Shown: positions 44,658 to 56,668 of the stretch, one piece after another
How positions within the stretch are numbered: position 1 is the stretch's first letter
How the letters are laid out: the number at the start of each line of letters is the position of its first letter
Assembly: GCA_020543525.1 (NCBI GenBank)
Contig: JAHYIO010000001.1
Span: forward strand, 1,612,001 to 1,676,000
Reading direction: 5' to 3'
Source: Coriolopsis trogii
Lineage: Eukaryota > Basidiomycota > Agaricomycetes > Polyporales > Polyporaceae
DNA length: 64,000 nucleotides
Made by a program: the position numbers and the translations under genes
The notes under the pieces: model-generated
What the model was told of the DNA's origin: nothing
Seen by the model: the letters and a program-made list of their open reading frames with translations, nothing else
The model's database searches: none

Positions 44658-45981
44658 ATGCCCCTCGCCATCTCCCCTGTTCCCGAGATTGCCATCTCGC
44701 TCGCCTCGCCTGAGGAGCCCTCCCCGGAGCCCTTCTCCCCCTTCTCCGAGTGTACCTTCCTCAGCGACGACTCGGACAGCTTCCGCCCCACCTTGCTGTC
44801 GCCACCCCCGCCGAGCTCAATCACCCCAAAGCAGCTGTCGCCCCTGCGGCCCAAGGACGCGCCCGTGACGGGCAAAGGTCTGGAGAGGGAGAGGTTTGAA
44901 GCCCTGTTGCAGGCCTCCCGTGAAAGGAATGCTGCGTTGGGGAGCAAGAAACCAGCGACGGATCTCCGCAAGGAGATCGCTCTCAAGGTTCATAAGAGCA
45001 AGCAGAGTGAGTGAACACGCTTAACGCCACCTTCTTCCATGACCTCAGCTTATCGAACACGCCCTTGCCGCAGTGGAACGCCGTGCGCTCTTCCTGTCCA
45101 AGGTGCAGGCCCCTCCTTCCCCTTCTGCCACTCTTATCCCCGTCACTCCTCCCGAGTCCCCCGCAGTCTTCCACTACTCTCTGCCCTCCCCTGGCCTCGA
45201 GTCTCCCCTGGAGGTTTTCGAGGCCCTTTCTCTCGGCCGAAGCACCGCACCCGACTGCGAGCCCTGGGTCGAGCAGGTCGACTTCCGCCTTCCTGGAGAT
45301 GTGCAGTCTAAACTTCCTCCCAAATCTGCACCCATCCGCCCCGTCATGAAAAGGAAGGTGCTGCCTTCGCTGGATCAGATCACTGCCCGTCTCAGCTCGG
45401 CCGGCCATGTCACCGCGACTGCACACGAGGGATCTGCGCGCCCAGCCATGCGTCTGCCGTCGTTCCTCCGGGCATCGACGCCTGCGGCTGAGCAGCCTGT
45501 ATCTCCCTGCAAGGCCCACCAGACCCCCAATGCCACCAGGCCACGGCCTGCCCTGCCAACTACCGTTGGTCGTCTGCGGTTCCCGACCCGGGGAACTCCT
45601 GTCGAGGAGGCGCCCAAGGTCCAGATTGCTCAGCCGACTCCTTGCCTACCGCCTGTTTCACCCCGGTCGCCGATGGCGCCCCGCTTAGAGATCCGGACGA
45701 CGGTGGTCCCACGCACCCAGTCCTCGTCTCCCGTCGAGCTGACCGAGTCCAACTTGCAGGCGTTCATGGCCTGCACCCGCGAACGTACGGCACGTAATAT
45801 GCTGTCCCGTCTCCGTGCGCGCACGCTTCCTCCTCAGATCGCCGTGCCTGCCCCGGGCGAGATCGACGCAGAAGACGAAGTCGAGCGCAAGTGCCGGAGG
45901 CACAGTGCCCCACCGGAGCTGCCGCAGCGAGAGCGGATCGGATTCTCGCATCCCGTCTTGGAACTCCCAGGAGCGTTCTGA
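44658..45981 (+). CDS. Proline/serine-rich protein, no recognised domain
   Basis: Predicted two-exon protein beginning MPLAISPVPEIAISLASPEE. Exon 1 holds a Ser/Pro-acidic segment and a charged helix (GKGLERERFEALLQASRERN). The intron (GTGAGT at about 45008 to the CAG at 45071-45073) joins to ERRALFLSKVQAPPS, which continues the helix. The remainder is Pro/Ser/Thr-rich with many SP and TP dipeptides, possible proline-directed kinase sites, then a basic helix (LQAFMACTRERTARNMLSRL) and the end ELPGAF. A long, open, uninterrupted frame supports it being real. No signal peptide. I do not recognise the family; probably restricted to basidiomycetes. Confidence 0.6.
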
Positions 45982-47737
45982 ACGCGTCATGCTTCGCAAC
46001 ACAAACCCTGACGAACGATCCCGGTCCGAACTCGCGCAAACCTTCATCCCTCCCTTTCTCTCTCTCATATACACTCCCGGCGCTCCCTCATGACAACAGA
46101 AGTCGTCGTAATGTTTCGTATCGTGGACGGTTTGAGGCCAATTGGATACTGCTTGTATTCTTATTTTCCGGAAATCTTGTGTCGCTACCACCTCTTGTGT
46201 CTCACTTGTGCCCTTCTTACTTCTCGTTTTCTCTCTATCCCTAGCTAGCTTCCTAGAGACCTTTGGGTTTTTGGTTCTTCCACTTGAACTTCCACTCCTG
46301 CCCACCCTTTTCTTTCTTTACCTCTTTTCGTTCCTACCGTGCCGTGCTGGTTTGGGAATCTTTGCTCTTTTCTTCTCCCTGGGGTGCGTTGTACGATGAA
46401 CGCTGGTGCATCGCAACCGAAAACTCCCTTGGCGGCGGTCGATCGGTCGGTCGGGCCAGAACTCGAGGCGGGTTGATCCTGCCCGGGTGGAATCCACAAC
46501 AGACCCACACGCGCCTCTTGCTTTTACCCACCGCTCATCCCCTACAACTTGGTACATCACAACAACACGCTACACCACCGCATTCCTTTCCAATCATTCC
46601 TCCTCCGCGCGTGCCGTGACTTGCGCAGGAGAAAAAGAACGTCAGCCAGTCTGATTGCCTTTTTTTCTTCCTGTGCGTGGTCTGTCGCGCGCGTGCGTGT
46701 CAGTGTCCGTTGTTGAAGTGTAGTCTTGTTGCCGTCGTCGCTGGAGCAGGTTCTCCCAGCATCATCGTCATCACCCAACCACCCCCACCCCTTGAACTCC
46801 CCCTTTTTTGCCATCATTTTACCTACAATGCCGTTCACCGCACACATCTTACCCACCCGCACATCCTGGGAGTATGATAGGAAAGGGCTGTGCCCGCCTT
46901 CATTTCCCCTCACCCACCACACACATACTCGCAACGAAATAACAAAACACGTTATGGAACGAAAGAGGACTGAGAGACAGAGATGAAACGTCATCGTGAC
47001 TTGCGACCTTTACGACCGACCTGTGACCGTTGCCGCGGCGCAGTGAGAGCCCAAGCGTGCTTGCGAATCGGAGTGGAAAGATAGACTTCGAGGCTGTGTG
47101 TGTGCACGTATTCGAATTCCAAATGATGATGTCGACGTCGACAGCTAGTTCAAAACGTGATAGATGCGGATGCGGATGATTATTGCGGTCGACGAGTGGC
47201 GAGGGTTCGATAAGTAGTGAGTGGTAGGCACGAGCGAGTGAGAACACACACATTTGGGTACATACACTTCTTGTATTTTAGATAGATACTGAAGGTACCG
47301 AAGAAAATAGAGCAGAGAGGAAGAGGCGTTTCGTATGCACAGACAAGTGATTACATTGGGTAAAAGGGGTCTGGAGGGTGTATAAACATTACCTACGATA
47401 CTGCTGGGTGAGCGAGTGTAGCGGGTAGGGATTGGGGCGTGTTCGACACGCCACACGAGCCTCGAGGCAGAAGAGGGAGGGACGATGAACAAGAAAGCAA
47501 AGAACCACGACGTGGACCCGGAAACGTGAACCAGAGTCGAGAAGATGCGCTTTGGCACAATATTCAAACGCAAGCAACACGACGAACAACACGCTGCGCC
47601 GGTCTCGCGCTAGCATCACAAATCCCTGCGAGATCGCCACATTACCGTGAGTCAGACATAGGGCAGCCTAGAGTGAACACCTGTCCCGTACCAAATGAAT
47701 GATCACGCATGATAGCATGCACTAGCAAGAGCACCGA
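45982..47737. other. Convergent intergenic region
   Basis: About 1.75 kb: 3' ends of the proline-rich and Ies1-like genes. Pyrimidine-rich, but no supported exon or RNA gene. Confidence 0.45.
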
Positions 47738-49817
47738 TCACCGCCACGACTGCACCTGCTGGAGGCGGCCGGTAGACGTGGACGGCTCGCCCTGGCCACC
47801 GCTCCCGGGCGGGGGCGGCTGGGGCGGACGCTGGAGCTGATGAGGGGGAGCCTCGGGCTCCGGCGTAGGTTCCTTGCCTCGCAGACGTGCCAAAACGCGC
47901 AGGCGACGGTCTGTAAGCAGCGCACACGTATCTCGTCAGTGTTGTATTTCGTATTTCGGAGAACCGCAGTGCCGCGCGCGACATAGTTGGAGCAGCACGT
48001 GCGGTGGCGGATATCCAAGGTGAGTAGAACGTACTGTACTCGAGCCGAACGTGCTCGTCCTCCTCCTTGTCCGAGTCCTCCAGCGGATCGGTGGCATTGA
48101 TGACATGCCATGCCTCTAATAGACCGATCAATGACTTGAAGCGAGGAGGGCAAGATCAACGCATGGACTCACGCTGCAGCATGCTCCTTTCCTGATTGGG
48201 GTCCTCGCCCGAAATGTCACCTGATTAATAAGAGGTCAGTGTCTCATCGGGAGAGCAGCTTGAAACGGAAAAGTTGACTGACCTTTGAACTCCTCGAGTG
48301 GGAACGCGGGGCGGGCGCTCGCACTCGCGCTCGACTCGCCCAATCCGGTATACGCCCCAGGCGCGTGCGGGCGCGCCTCGTGGGAATGCGATGAGCCCCG
48401 GCTGCCCGAGCCTCCCCCCTCGGACACTGCATGGCGTTGTGCGCGTGCCTGCCGAAACGCTGCCATCTCCTGGACTGTGGAACCGGGCGAGAGAAAGGCC
48501 AGACGTCAAAAACACCGCTTTATGGCATGGAGGAGCAATTTATAGAACCGAAGGCACCAACTTACGCGAGTACGAAGTCGACGGTGGTGGAGGAGGGGGC
48601 GGAGGGGGGTTCTTCTTCCGCCGCTTCTCTTGCTCCATTTCATCGACGAGCTCCTTGAGGAACTTGCTCCTCAGGGTGCTCATCCGCTTCCCCCACTCGA
48701 CTTCGTCCGGCGGGTCCACGTTCTCCTGCGCCTGTTCCTCGCGCGTCAGGCTGCGCATGCGCGGCACCTTTGGCGGGTTCGCCCTCGAGTAGTCGTCGTC
48801 GAACGGGTTCGGCTTGTCTGGCCCTTGCAGGTAGTGGTACATGAGCCACAGGAAGACGCGGGCGCGGGATGCAGAGGAGAGATTGATGGGGAGGAACAAA
48901 TCGAGGAACTCGACGGGCGGATCGAAGTGCCTTTGAGCGACGCTCTGCGGGTTGCCCACGGGCTGTCAGATGCTGGACTTCTCATGCTGTAACGCGCGCT
49001 GCTTCTCACCATGGCGTGATTAGAGTTGGCTAGGACAAAAATCAGGTTGACGACGCTGGTCGGTGGGAGCTGGCCTGCCCGCTAATAGAGATGGTTAAAA
49101 CGTTTTCGGACAGGCGTGGCCAAGTCGCTACCCACAGTCTTTTCGATGATCTCAGCGGGAGACGTGGGAGCAGGGGTCTTGAATTCGAACGGGAGGAGTG
49201 CGGCCTTGAGACAGTTCTTGATCCGGGGCGCGTCTTGCAAATTCCCATCGGTCTTCTGGAGCGAAGGGACCGGGTGGTAACTGCGGAGGGCAGTTTTCAT
49301 CTCTGGGAAAACTGAGCGGGAGACAAGCGTGGTCAATGCCAAAGCGCGACGGGATGTCGGAGAGGGTGCACTCACATGCCATGGTGGTGTTGATGCGGCC
49401 GACGTTGGTCAGCAGAGCGATTTTGGCAAACTCGATCGCAAAGGCGGGGGTCTCGACCATCTTGTCCTTGAGGACCTTCGAGCACTTGGGGGAGTTGTAG
49501 AGCGCATTGACGTAGAGGTCGCAGAAATTTACGACGGGTTGGTCGGGGGCAAGGTAGTCGATGAAGCACTTTGTGCGATCGGTGAAGATGTAGTAGAGGA
49601 GGTCATATTGGAGGTCCTCTCGCGTCAAGGGTTCTGCGTCGGCACGCTTGATTGGGAGCGTCTTCCTGCCGAGGTATTGGGCGCTGGACGGGAGGTGAGC
49701 AGCGGGCGGGAGGGACGGGAGGAGGAGGAGGACTTACGGAGTGTTGACCTGGTGGATGTTCCATCCCTGTATATTTTGGACAGAGGAGTAACGGTCTGTT
49801 GAGCTGGATGACGCCAT
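47738..49817 (-). CDS. IES1: INO80 complex subunit Ies1-like protein
   Basis: Predicted accessory subunit of the INO80 remodeller. Start MASSSSTDRYSSVQNIQGWN, then the conserved region PIKRADAEPLTREDLQYDLL, YYIFTDRTKCFIDY, FCDLYVNALYNSPKCSKVLK, IEFAKIALLTNVGRINTTMA and PEMKTALRSYHPVPSLQ. This region resembles fungal Ies1. A C-terminal half follows with LDLFLPINLSSASRARVFLW and LMYHYLQGPDKPNPFDDDYS. A polyproline run (nine prolines near 48588) precedes YSR. The end is low-complexity Pro/Gln-rich (APPHQLQRPPQPPPPGSGGQ), ending VQSWR. Ies1 is a weakly conserved family, so the name carries some doubt. About seven introns. The ATPase of the same complex is about 16 kb away. Confidence 0.75.
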
Positions 49818-51930
49818 GAAGAGGAGGAAGAGCGGTGCACGAGGCAATTACGGAAGTACTGACCCTCTGAGCACGAGGCGTCAAGTCGATTTGCGGTTGT
49901 GGGTGCGCCTTTTATCGGTGTCCGGAGGGGAATGGGAGTTGACGAATCTGGAGAGGATCTCACGTGTAGAGAAGAGGACGCGAAGGGTGCGAGTCCGATA
50001 TTCATCAGCCGTCCGACGATCGATGGGTGCGTGCAGAGGTCGGCAAATCCTAGGAGAGGTAGGGACGAGCCGAGAGAATGAAAAACGGATGGGGGGACGA
50101 GACAATGAACGGGAGAGACAATGGCCGAGAAGAGACGAGTTGCGTGCGCGCGCAGGAGTGGAATGGACACGCGCGGGCCGGGAGGACGAACGAATATGAA
50201 AAGGGACCGAGGGAGGGATGGCTGAGGACGGCGCGGCTGCGGGCAAGCTCACGCTCAGGCGGAGGTTGTCCTGACACTCGTCTCCCGTAAGCGCCCTCGC
50301 CTGGGTCTACGTTTACGCGCTCGCGGCTCTCCCCAGATCCGAGTCCGAATCATGATCAGCCACAGAGCCCAGCAGAATCGCAGGACGATCTTCGCACGCA
50401 GCACTCAAGCTTTCCTGCCAATGTGTGTGTCATGCATACATGTTCGCGGATGCAAATTCGCCTTTGCTGTCCCCACCCCTTTCTAACCCATCACGCTCTC
50501 CATTCAACCGAAGGCACCGTCTCCTCGGCAATTCCCTTGCCTTCCACATTAGGCACTATCCCTCTTCCCGGTAACCTTCGCCTCCTCTCCTTCTCCGTCC
50601 ATCATGACCATCCACCCCTTCCTCGTCCTGCGACAACGCTCGTCCCGTATCCCCCGGATGCTCTCACCGTCTGCACGCACTGTCCACCGTTTTGGCTGAC
50701 ATTCAGACGGTCTCATTCACAAGAAACCACGCCCCTTGAGACACCCACGTCTTCTATTAACACGCCTTCGCACAACTTTATGATCGACCGATAACCGTCC
50801 CTGCGTCGCGGGAACTCATTCCGGTGATTGCTGCACACCATGATGGACCCCCATCGATGGCTCGCCCCGTCTATAGCCTCCATGGTGTCATGAGTCGTCC
50901 TTCTCGCACTCATCGTCCCCCTCCATGAATCCATACGTACCCTCAATCCAGGTCACAGTACGTACAGAACATGCCTCCTCCCCTGGGATGCTCCAAGCTC
51001 GATCTCCACGGGGATGAACGGTCTCCAGCTTCCTCGGGCTTTCCCTGACCTCGCCATGCTTCATCGGGCCAGCTACTGTAATTCACTCCCTACTGCCTCG
51101 ACCTTTCCCTTTTCGATAGGATTTTCTGACCGCGCTAAGTCACAACACCTGATTCTCCTAGCCCACGTCATGTTCCACCCGATCCATGCGTCCTTGTCGC
51201 CTGCGGTCTCTTCAACGTCCGCCTGCTTCTCCCAGACCCCTTTCGCTCGCTTCCTTTGTGCTCACTCATGCCCCGATTTGTCTATATACAGTCATGATCT
51301 ATCCCGGCCCGTAGACATTGTCTTCGGCACTTGTCGCATCCACCGCCGAAATAACCTTCTTGCACTCTCGACACGGCTCGGCTCCGTCATAGATTTCACG
51401 GCACCAATCCAGACCCCGCTCGCTGCCCGAAACCCTTGCCCACTTGGGCTCGTCTCAAATTTATGTCCGACTCCGATAAACCAAATCGCTGAGCTTATGA
51501 CCGCCGACAGGGTCTCCGGTACTCGATGCGGACACATGCACGGCGATGTGCCAGGATCTTCTAGCCTCTGCACGCGCAACTCTCTCACCAGCACAAGGCC
51601 GCCTGAAGGGCCGCACGCACACGAGCTGCGATGTCTGCTTCTCGGCATAATGAGAGCAGGGAAGAGCGACGGGCCAAAGCTGGTAAAGGGAACGTAGGAG
51701 GGGCGCCTGACGTTCGTTCTTACAGCCTTCTTGCCTTCCTGAAACGACCCGATCGGGCGTTAACGCCACTCTTCTTAACTTACTAAATGGGCCACGTGGT
51801 CCTGTCTGTGACCAGGAACGGCCAAGCGCCGATGCTGCTAGCAGCTTGAAGTTTCCCCCACTCAGTCTCCCAGCTGCAGTGCTCATCCTTTGCTCCGTTC
51901 ATCTCGTCTGCATTATTCCTCCTCCCCGAC
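49818..51930. other. 2.1 kb region without a supported gene
   Basis: Lies between the divergent Ies1-like and TIM8 genes. An open frame at 51014-51697 (+) is long for the region but has no recognisable domain or splice support. Treated as non-coding. Confidence 0.4.
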
Positions 51931-52382
51931 ATGGCTGAGACGTCAGGACTCAAGCTCGACTCTGCTTCCCAAGTTCGTGATCGTCGCACGCCCGTTCTAC
52001 CCATGTCTTGCAGCTGCTGACGTCGACCCACCCTCGTGCGCGCTCGCCATCCAGAAAGAACTCGAGCAGTTCATCGAGAACGAGCAGGCGCACGCTCGTG
52101 TGCAGAGCCAAGTGCACAATTTGACCAGCCTCTGCTGGGACAAGTGCGTCCTCTCCCACCGCTCCTCTTCTCGCTCTTGTCTCGAACCCCCATTTCCGCG
52201 CCCTCGCGTTGCCCGCGCGCGCGCGACCGCTTCCCCGTTCTAGATGCGTCGGCTCGATCTCGTATGCGTTCTCGAGCAAGGAGCAAGGCTGCCTCGCCAA
52301 CTGCGTCGACCGCTTCTTCGACACCAGCACTTTCCTCCTCCGCAAGGTAGACGAGAAACGCGCCATGGCCGGCTCGCAATAG
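51931..52382 (+). CDS. TIM8: Small Tim chaperone TIM8
   Basis: Intermembrane-space chaperone that escorts hydrophobic precursors with Tim13. Start MAETSGLKLDSASQ; an intron follows, then ALAIQKELEQFIENEQAHAR, VQSQVHNLTSLCWDKCVGS (intron inside DK-CV), then SSKEQGCLANCVDRFFDTST and the end EKRAMAGSQ. Both CX3C pairs (CWDKC and CLANC) are intact. The first intron's exact donor is not certain. About 95 residues, near the family size. Confidence 0.88.
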
Positions 52383-52817
52383 ACGTGACGTCGACCGGAG
52401 CCCAGTTCTTCAAACGCACATCCCACGGCGTCGGATCCCAAACACCACGGCTGACCTGCCTCCCAGTGCTGGCAGTATCCGAAAGGGTCGACTCCGAACC
52501 CCAACTCATGCTCTGCTCATGTCCCGCATCCCACGCATCGTCTTCGAAGTATCGTACGATTCAACTCCGTTAGTAGATCTCGCAATCGTCCGTCCGCATA
52601 ATGAGAACAAACTACAATTTGGCATCGATACACTGTCACTGTCGATCACAGCTCCCGAGAGTCCGTTCCGCCCAATACGAATGTGGTGATGCTCGCCTCC
52701 TCAAACGTACAGTACGTAGTACAGCGTGTGCGTTGTGTGTGCATGTGCGCGTGCTTGTGCATCTGCTCCCGTACGCCGCGTACCAAAACCACCGAGGAAA
52801 TATGGAGAGAGAAGAGA
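52383..52817. other. Convergent spacer, TIM8 and acyltransferase
   Basis: 435 bp between two converging stops. Nothing else is supported. Confidence 0.4.
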
Positions 52818-54606
52818 TCACCGCAGCTTCGACCACGCCCAGCCCACCACGGCCGGGACGAAGAAGCAGAACGCGTCCATGACCTCGTACCCGTGCTTGA
52901 GCCGTACGGGTACGACCACCTTCCTGTTTCCCGACTCCGCGTCCGAGACGGGACAAAGGGAGCCGGTGTCGAGGAAGGTGCCCATGAGCCTGTCCTTCTC
53001 TCGCCAGAGATCCCGCAGCCAGAGCTCGAACGCCTCGCGCTCGCGCTCGGGTATGTCCACCTCGACCGCGTCTTTCGCGTCCTTTGAGTGCGCGTGAGGA
53101 AGGACGTCAGGGTTGCTCGCGGAGACGTCCCCGATGGGCACCTCCCGGCGGACGTCGAACTTGCGGATGTGCATGTGCACGGCCGGGGGCGGGACGCCGT
53201 CGCAGAAGATCGAGCGGAGGGTGTAGTACGATTGGCCGTACCCGAGGAACGGGATCCCTGAGCGGAGGTTCAGTGAAGGCCGAGGACTGGACTGCTGCAG
53301 CACATGTGTGAGGGGGGGAGAAGCTTACCTGGGTATGCCATCGTGACGTCGAGCAGCTGGAGACTGGGGATCCGGGGTGCGAGCGAACGGAGCGAGTAGT
53401 GCAGGCCTGTCGAGCGCGGGAGCAGGAGGTTCGTCATGTCGGGCTGCGAAAACAAACGCAAAGGTGGCGAACATGAGCATAAGCATTCACGCTTGGGCAC
53501 ATCTCCACGGGCAACGAGGACTTCATATCACGGATCTGGCGTGGTGAAACATGAAAGACACGCACGATGCCGAGCTTGTCTGCGTACTTCTTGCTGATGG
53601 GCCGCGTGTCCTTGCTGACGAGCGTGCCCTCCGGGTAGAGGATGAAGGTGAGGGGGGAATCCTCCTTTTCCGCGCGGCGCGCGAGCCACGACAGGCTTGC
53701 GGACAGCTGTAGACGGTCCGAGGCCCATGATCGCGCGAGGAAGATGAAGTTGTAGAATTGCATGCCCTGTGAAACGCAAAGAGGGGGGATGGTATCCGAT
53801 GAGCCCATGGTGCGAGGCGAACACGCATGGTGTATTGACTACTGTGCGCGAGCGGGAGAGGGGCTAGAAGGGTAAGACGACGCACCCAGCCGACGACCGG
53901 CACCCATTTGAGGCTGTTCTTGAGGACGATGAATACGTCCTTGTGCGTGCCCATCAGGTATGTGAGCGTCCAGGCGTACCACCAATCGGCATAGACCTGT
54001 GTATGGGGTCGTCCGAACCACGCATCCGCGCGCCGTCATTCCACCCACGCTTATGAGAGGAACCATATTAGAACGCACCTGGTGGTTCGCAATAAGCACT
54101 GCCTTCTGCGGGAGGTTGAGCGAGACGACGCGGCCGTTCTCGTCGCGCTCTACCAGTCCCGCGAGCTCCTCCGGGGTGAACTTGCCAAGTCCCTCCGTCT
54201 CGAACGAGATCACGAGCTCCGTCGGCGCAAACCATTGGCTCGAGAGCACTGTTCACGTTTCGCATTCCCCCATCCCACGCCCCGACGCCATCCGACGACC
54301 AAGTTCAACGACGTGTTCGCTCGCACCGCCAATCACATGCCAGGAAGTGGACGCACCGAGGAGAGCGCCGAACGCGCCCTTGGTGTAACGAATGCCTTCG
54401 TAGTACAGCTTGCGCGCGGCGCGGAGGGGGACGAGCTTGAGCGGGAGGAGGAAGACGAACTGGGCGCCGTTGATCATGAGGCAGGCGGAGAGGAAGACGG
54501 TGAGCCAGAGTGCGCCGTTCGCGGTCTGCGTCCATGTCCGGCGGGGGCGCGAGGCGATTGGTATTGTGTAGAGCGGCGGGGTGGTCGTTGCGGTCGTCGC
54601 TGTCAT
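52818..54606 (-). CDS. Lysophospholipid acyltransferase (LPAAT/AGPAT type)
   Basis: Membrane acyltransferase of the PlsC family, probably acylating lysophosphatidic or lysophosphoinositide substrates at the ER. Start MTATTATTTPPLYTIPIASR, a transmembrane segment (GALWLTVFLSACLMINGAQF), then ELVISFETEGLGKFTPEELA, NHQVYADWWYAWTLTYLMG (the HX4D catalytic motif), DVFIVLKNSLKWVPVVGWGM, FIFLARSWASDRLQL, FILYPEGTLVSKDTRPISKK (the EGT motif), LLLPRSTGLHYSLRSLAPRI and VTMAYPG. The end is a hydrophobic WAWSKLR tail. This layout resembles AGPAT5/LCLAT1 and yeast Cst26 more than the small bacterial enzymes. Introns with normal borders throughout. Confidence 0.87.
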
Positions 54607-56668
54607 CTCTAGAAGCTGTTACGGCGTGCTTGTCGTGCGGTGTGTGCGGTGCGGCAGGAGGGCGGCGGGCAGTGGTACAGAGATAGATAGTACTGTACAA
54701 AAGTCCTATGATCTGCAGGTCCAATGGGGTCGTGTAAGGCTCGTAGAGTGTGCACTTGGACGCAGGATGACCAGGGGATGGTGCGGTCACTCCTATGGAC
54801 AACAACAGGGGAAAGAATCAGACGGTGAATGGAAAGAACTCGATGCGCCGGGCAGTTGCGGTGCGCATGCGGCAGGTGTGCGTGTGCGTCGGGGCGGCGA
54901 GTCCGGTCACCGTCAATTGTCAGCGTGTTAATGCGCGCGCGCCTGATGGTCTCACTCCGACCCATGAGGACGACAACCCGACGAAACTGACGAGAATCTC
55001 TCAGTGGTTTTGAGTTAGGCACCTTGCTTCAAAGTGGTTCGTACATTCTCGTCTCGAAACACAAAGCTAGATTCGCACCAGTCAGCCAGAGGTACTTAGT
55101 ATATGATGCGGGTGCCTGATAGGTCTGCCCTGGTCAGCCGCCGCCATGAATCTAAGATACATGACATACAAAAAGCGCATGCAATCACGCGCTATCTGTT
55201 GCGAGCCGCAGACCACTGGGTGCAGTGGCCGTTGCGTGAGGAATGCCGTCAACTGTCCAACAATTGGCGTATCGTATACACCATCTGACACCGCAACCTT
55301 GAAGACCGCTTGCCGATTATGTACGATCGCGCGAGAAGTTGTGACTATCGGATACACAAGATCTGCAGTAGCCTGAGGGAGATGATGATTCGCAGACGCG
55401 CGTTATGTCCGCCGTGGGCAGTGGTTTGCCCACAATAGTGAACCATATACCGCAACGGTGCAGCGCGGGGTGCCCACTGAGGCCAATCCACCGAGAACTA
55501 CCCGTGTTTTCCCCCGACAAGTCATTCGTCCGCATCTGCAATGAATCAGAACCAAAAGCGCAATGTAAGCCATGCAGATTGATTGCAACTCGCCAGCTGC
55601 GGGTCTAGAGAACGATGAATTGATCGAGACGTCGACTCTAGCACAGCTGAGCTGTAGTAGCAGCACGCAGCAGCAAGACCGTCATTTGAGAGATAGCAAA
55701 GTTAGATGACGCATCTTGAAGCCGTGCGGGAGTAACAAGAAATGGAGAGCCATCACGGTCAAGGGTCGCGGTCGGGGACAGCCGATGATGTAACGTACCA
55801 TAGATTAGGAAGTATAGACGCCAGCTAGGAACTTGTAGTCTTGTACCACACCTTCGGATAGACCGCGACTGCCATACTAGCTTGTCCATCTTCTTCCGCG
55901 ATCGAAAATCGTAAACACTCTATAGCGACGCATCAGCATATTCAGCAGCAGTCTATAAGATCGCCTGCGAGTACCAGAAGCCGTCGAGATCAGTCGATCG
56001 AACATACACGACACGTCGTCCATTCCCGCAGGCCCCAATGCGGTCAGTCGTGTATCGCGCGTGTGGTTCCTCAGTAAGAGGATCTTTCAGGTGCTTGCTT
56101 CTATGTTTCCCCATTCTCCCGTCATCTTCCCTCACCTTTCTCAGGAACGAGAACCCCGCAGGGCCGTCGCACATTTGATGAGCAGCAGTGCTTTGGTTGT
56201 CGCACATTTCTAGCTACGGTCATAGCCATAGCAAGCGTTACGTCCACGCTGCAGACGGGCCCCATGACACCGACGATGTAGGGGTTTATCGATACCACGC
56301 TTCCACCGCACTCGAGAGGACTCGCATAATTTGACTCGCTTGTCCGACATGTCGGACCACTCACGAGCCTCATCAAAACGCCCCTCATCAAAACGCATAT
56401 CATACTCCACAGTTATAGCTCCCGGTCGAGCGAAAGTCGTTTCAACCGAAGTAAGTAGCGAACGACCCTGAATAATACATTTTCGAGCAGCATTGCTCTT
56501 GAAACCTCCACTTTCCGTGCGCATCGGCCCAAGCCTAGCCAAAACATCCGTCACAGGTACCAAGATGTAAATCAGACCTGCCTTATAGCAACGTGCGGGC
56601 AAGGGGTACGCCCTCCCATTGGCAACGTCAGACCCTCTGCTCCGTCCGTGTGGTCTCAACAACGACCC
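54607..56668. other. 2.1 kb region without a supported gene
   Basis: 5' side of the acyltransferase gene and upstream sequence of the P450 array. A short direct repeat CTCATCAAAACGC occurs twice near 56369-56396. No coding exon recognised. Confidence 0.4.

Noticed and set aside
46471..46485. GGTTGATCCTGCC, like the conserved 5' end of 18S rRNA
   Set aside because: Only 13 bases match; the following sequence is unlike 18S rRNA, and no rRNA-like sequence surrounds it.
51014..51697. Open frame of 227 codons on the plus strand
   Set aside because: No domain, odd composition rich in Ser/Leu/Pro from CT-rich DNA, no splice or start context, and no family resemblance.
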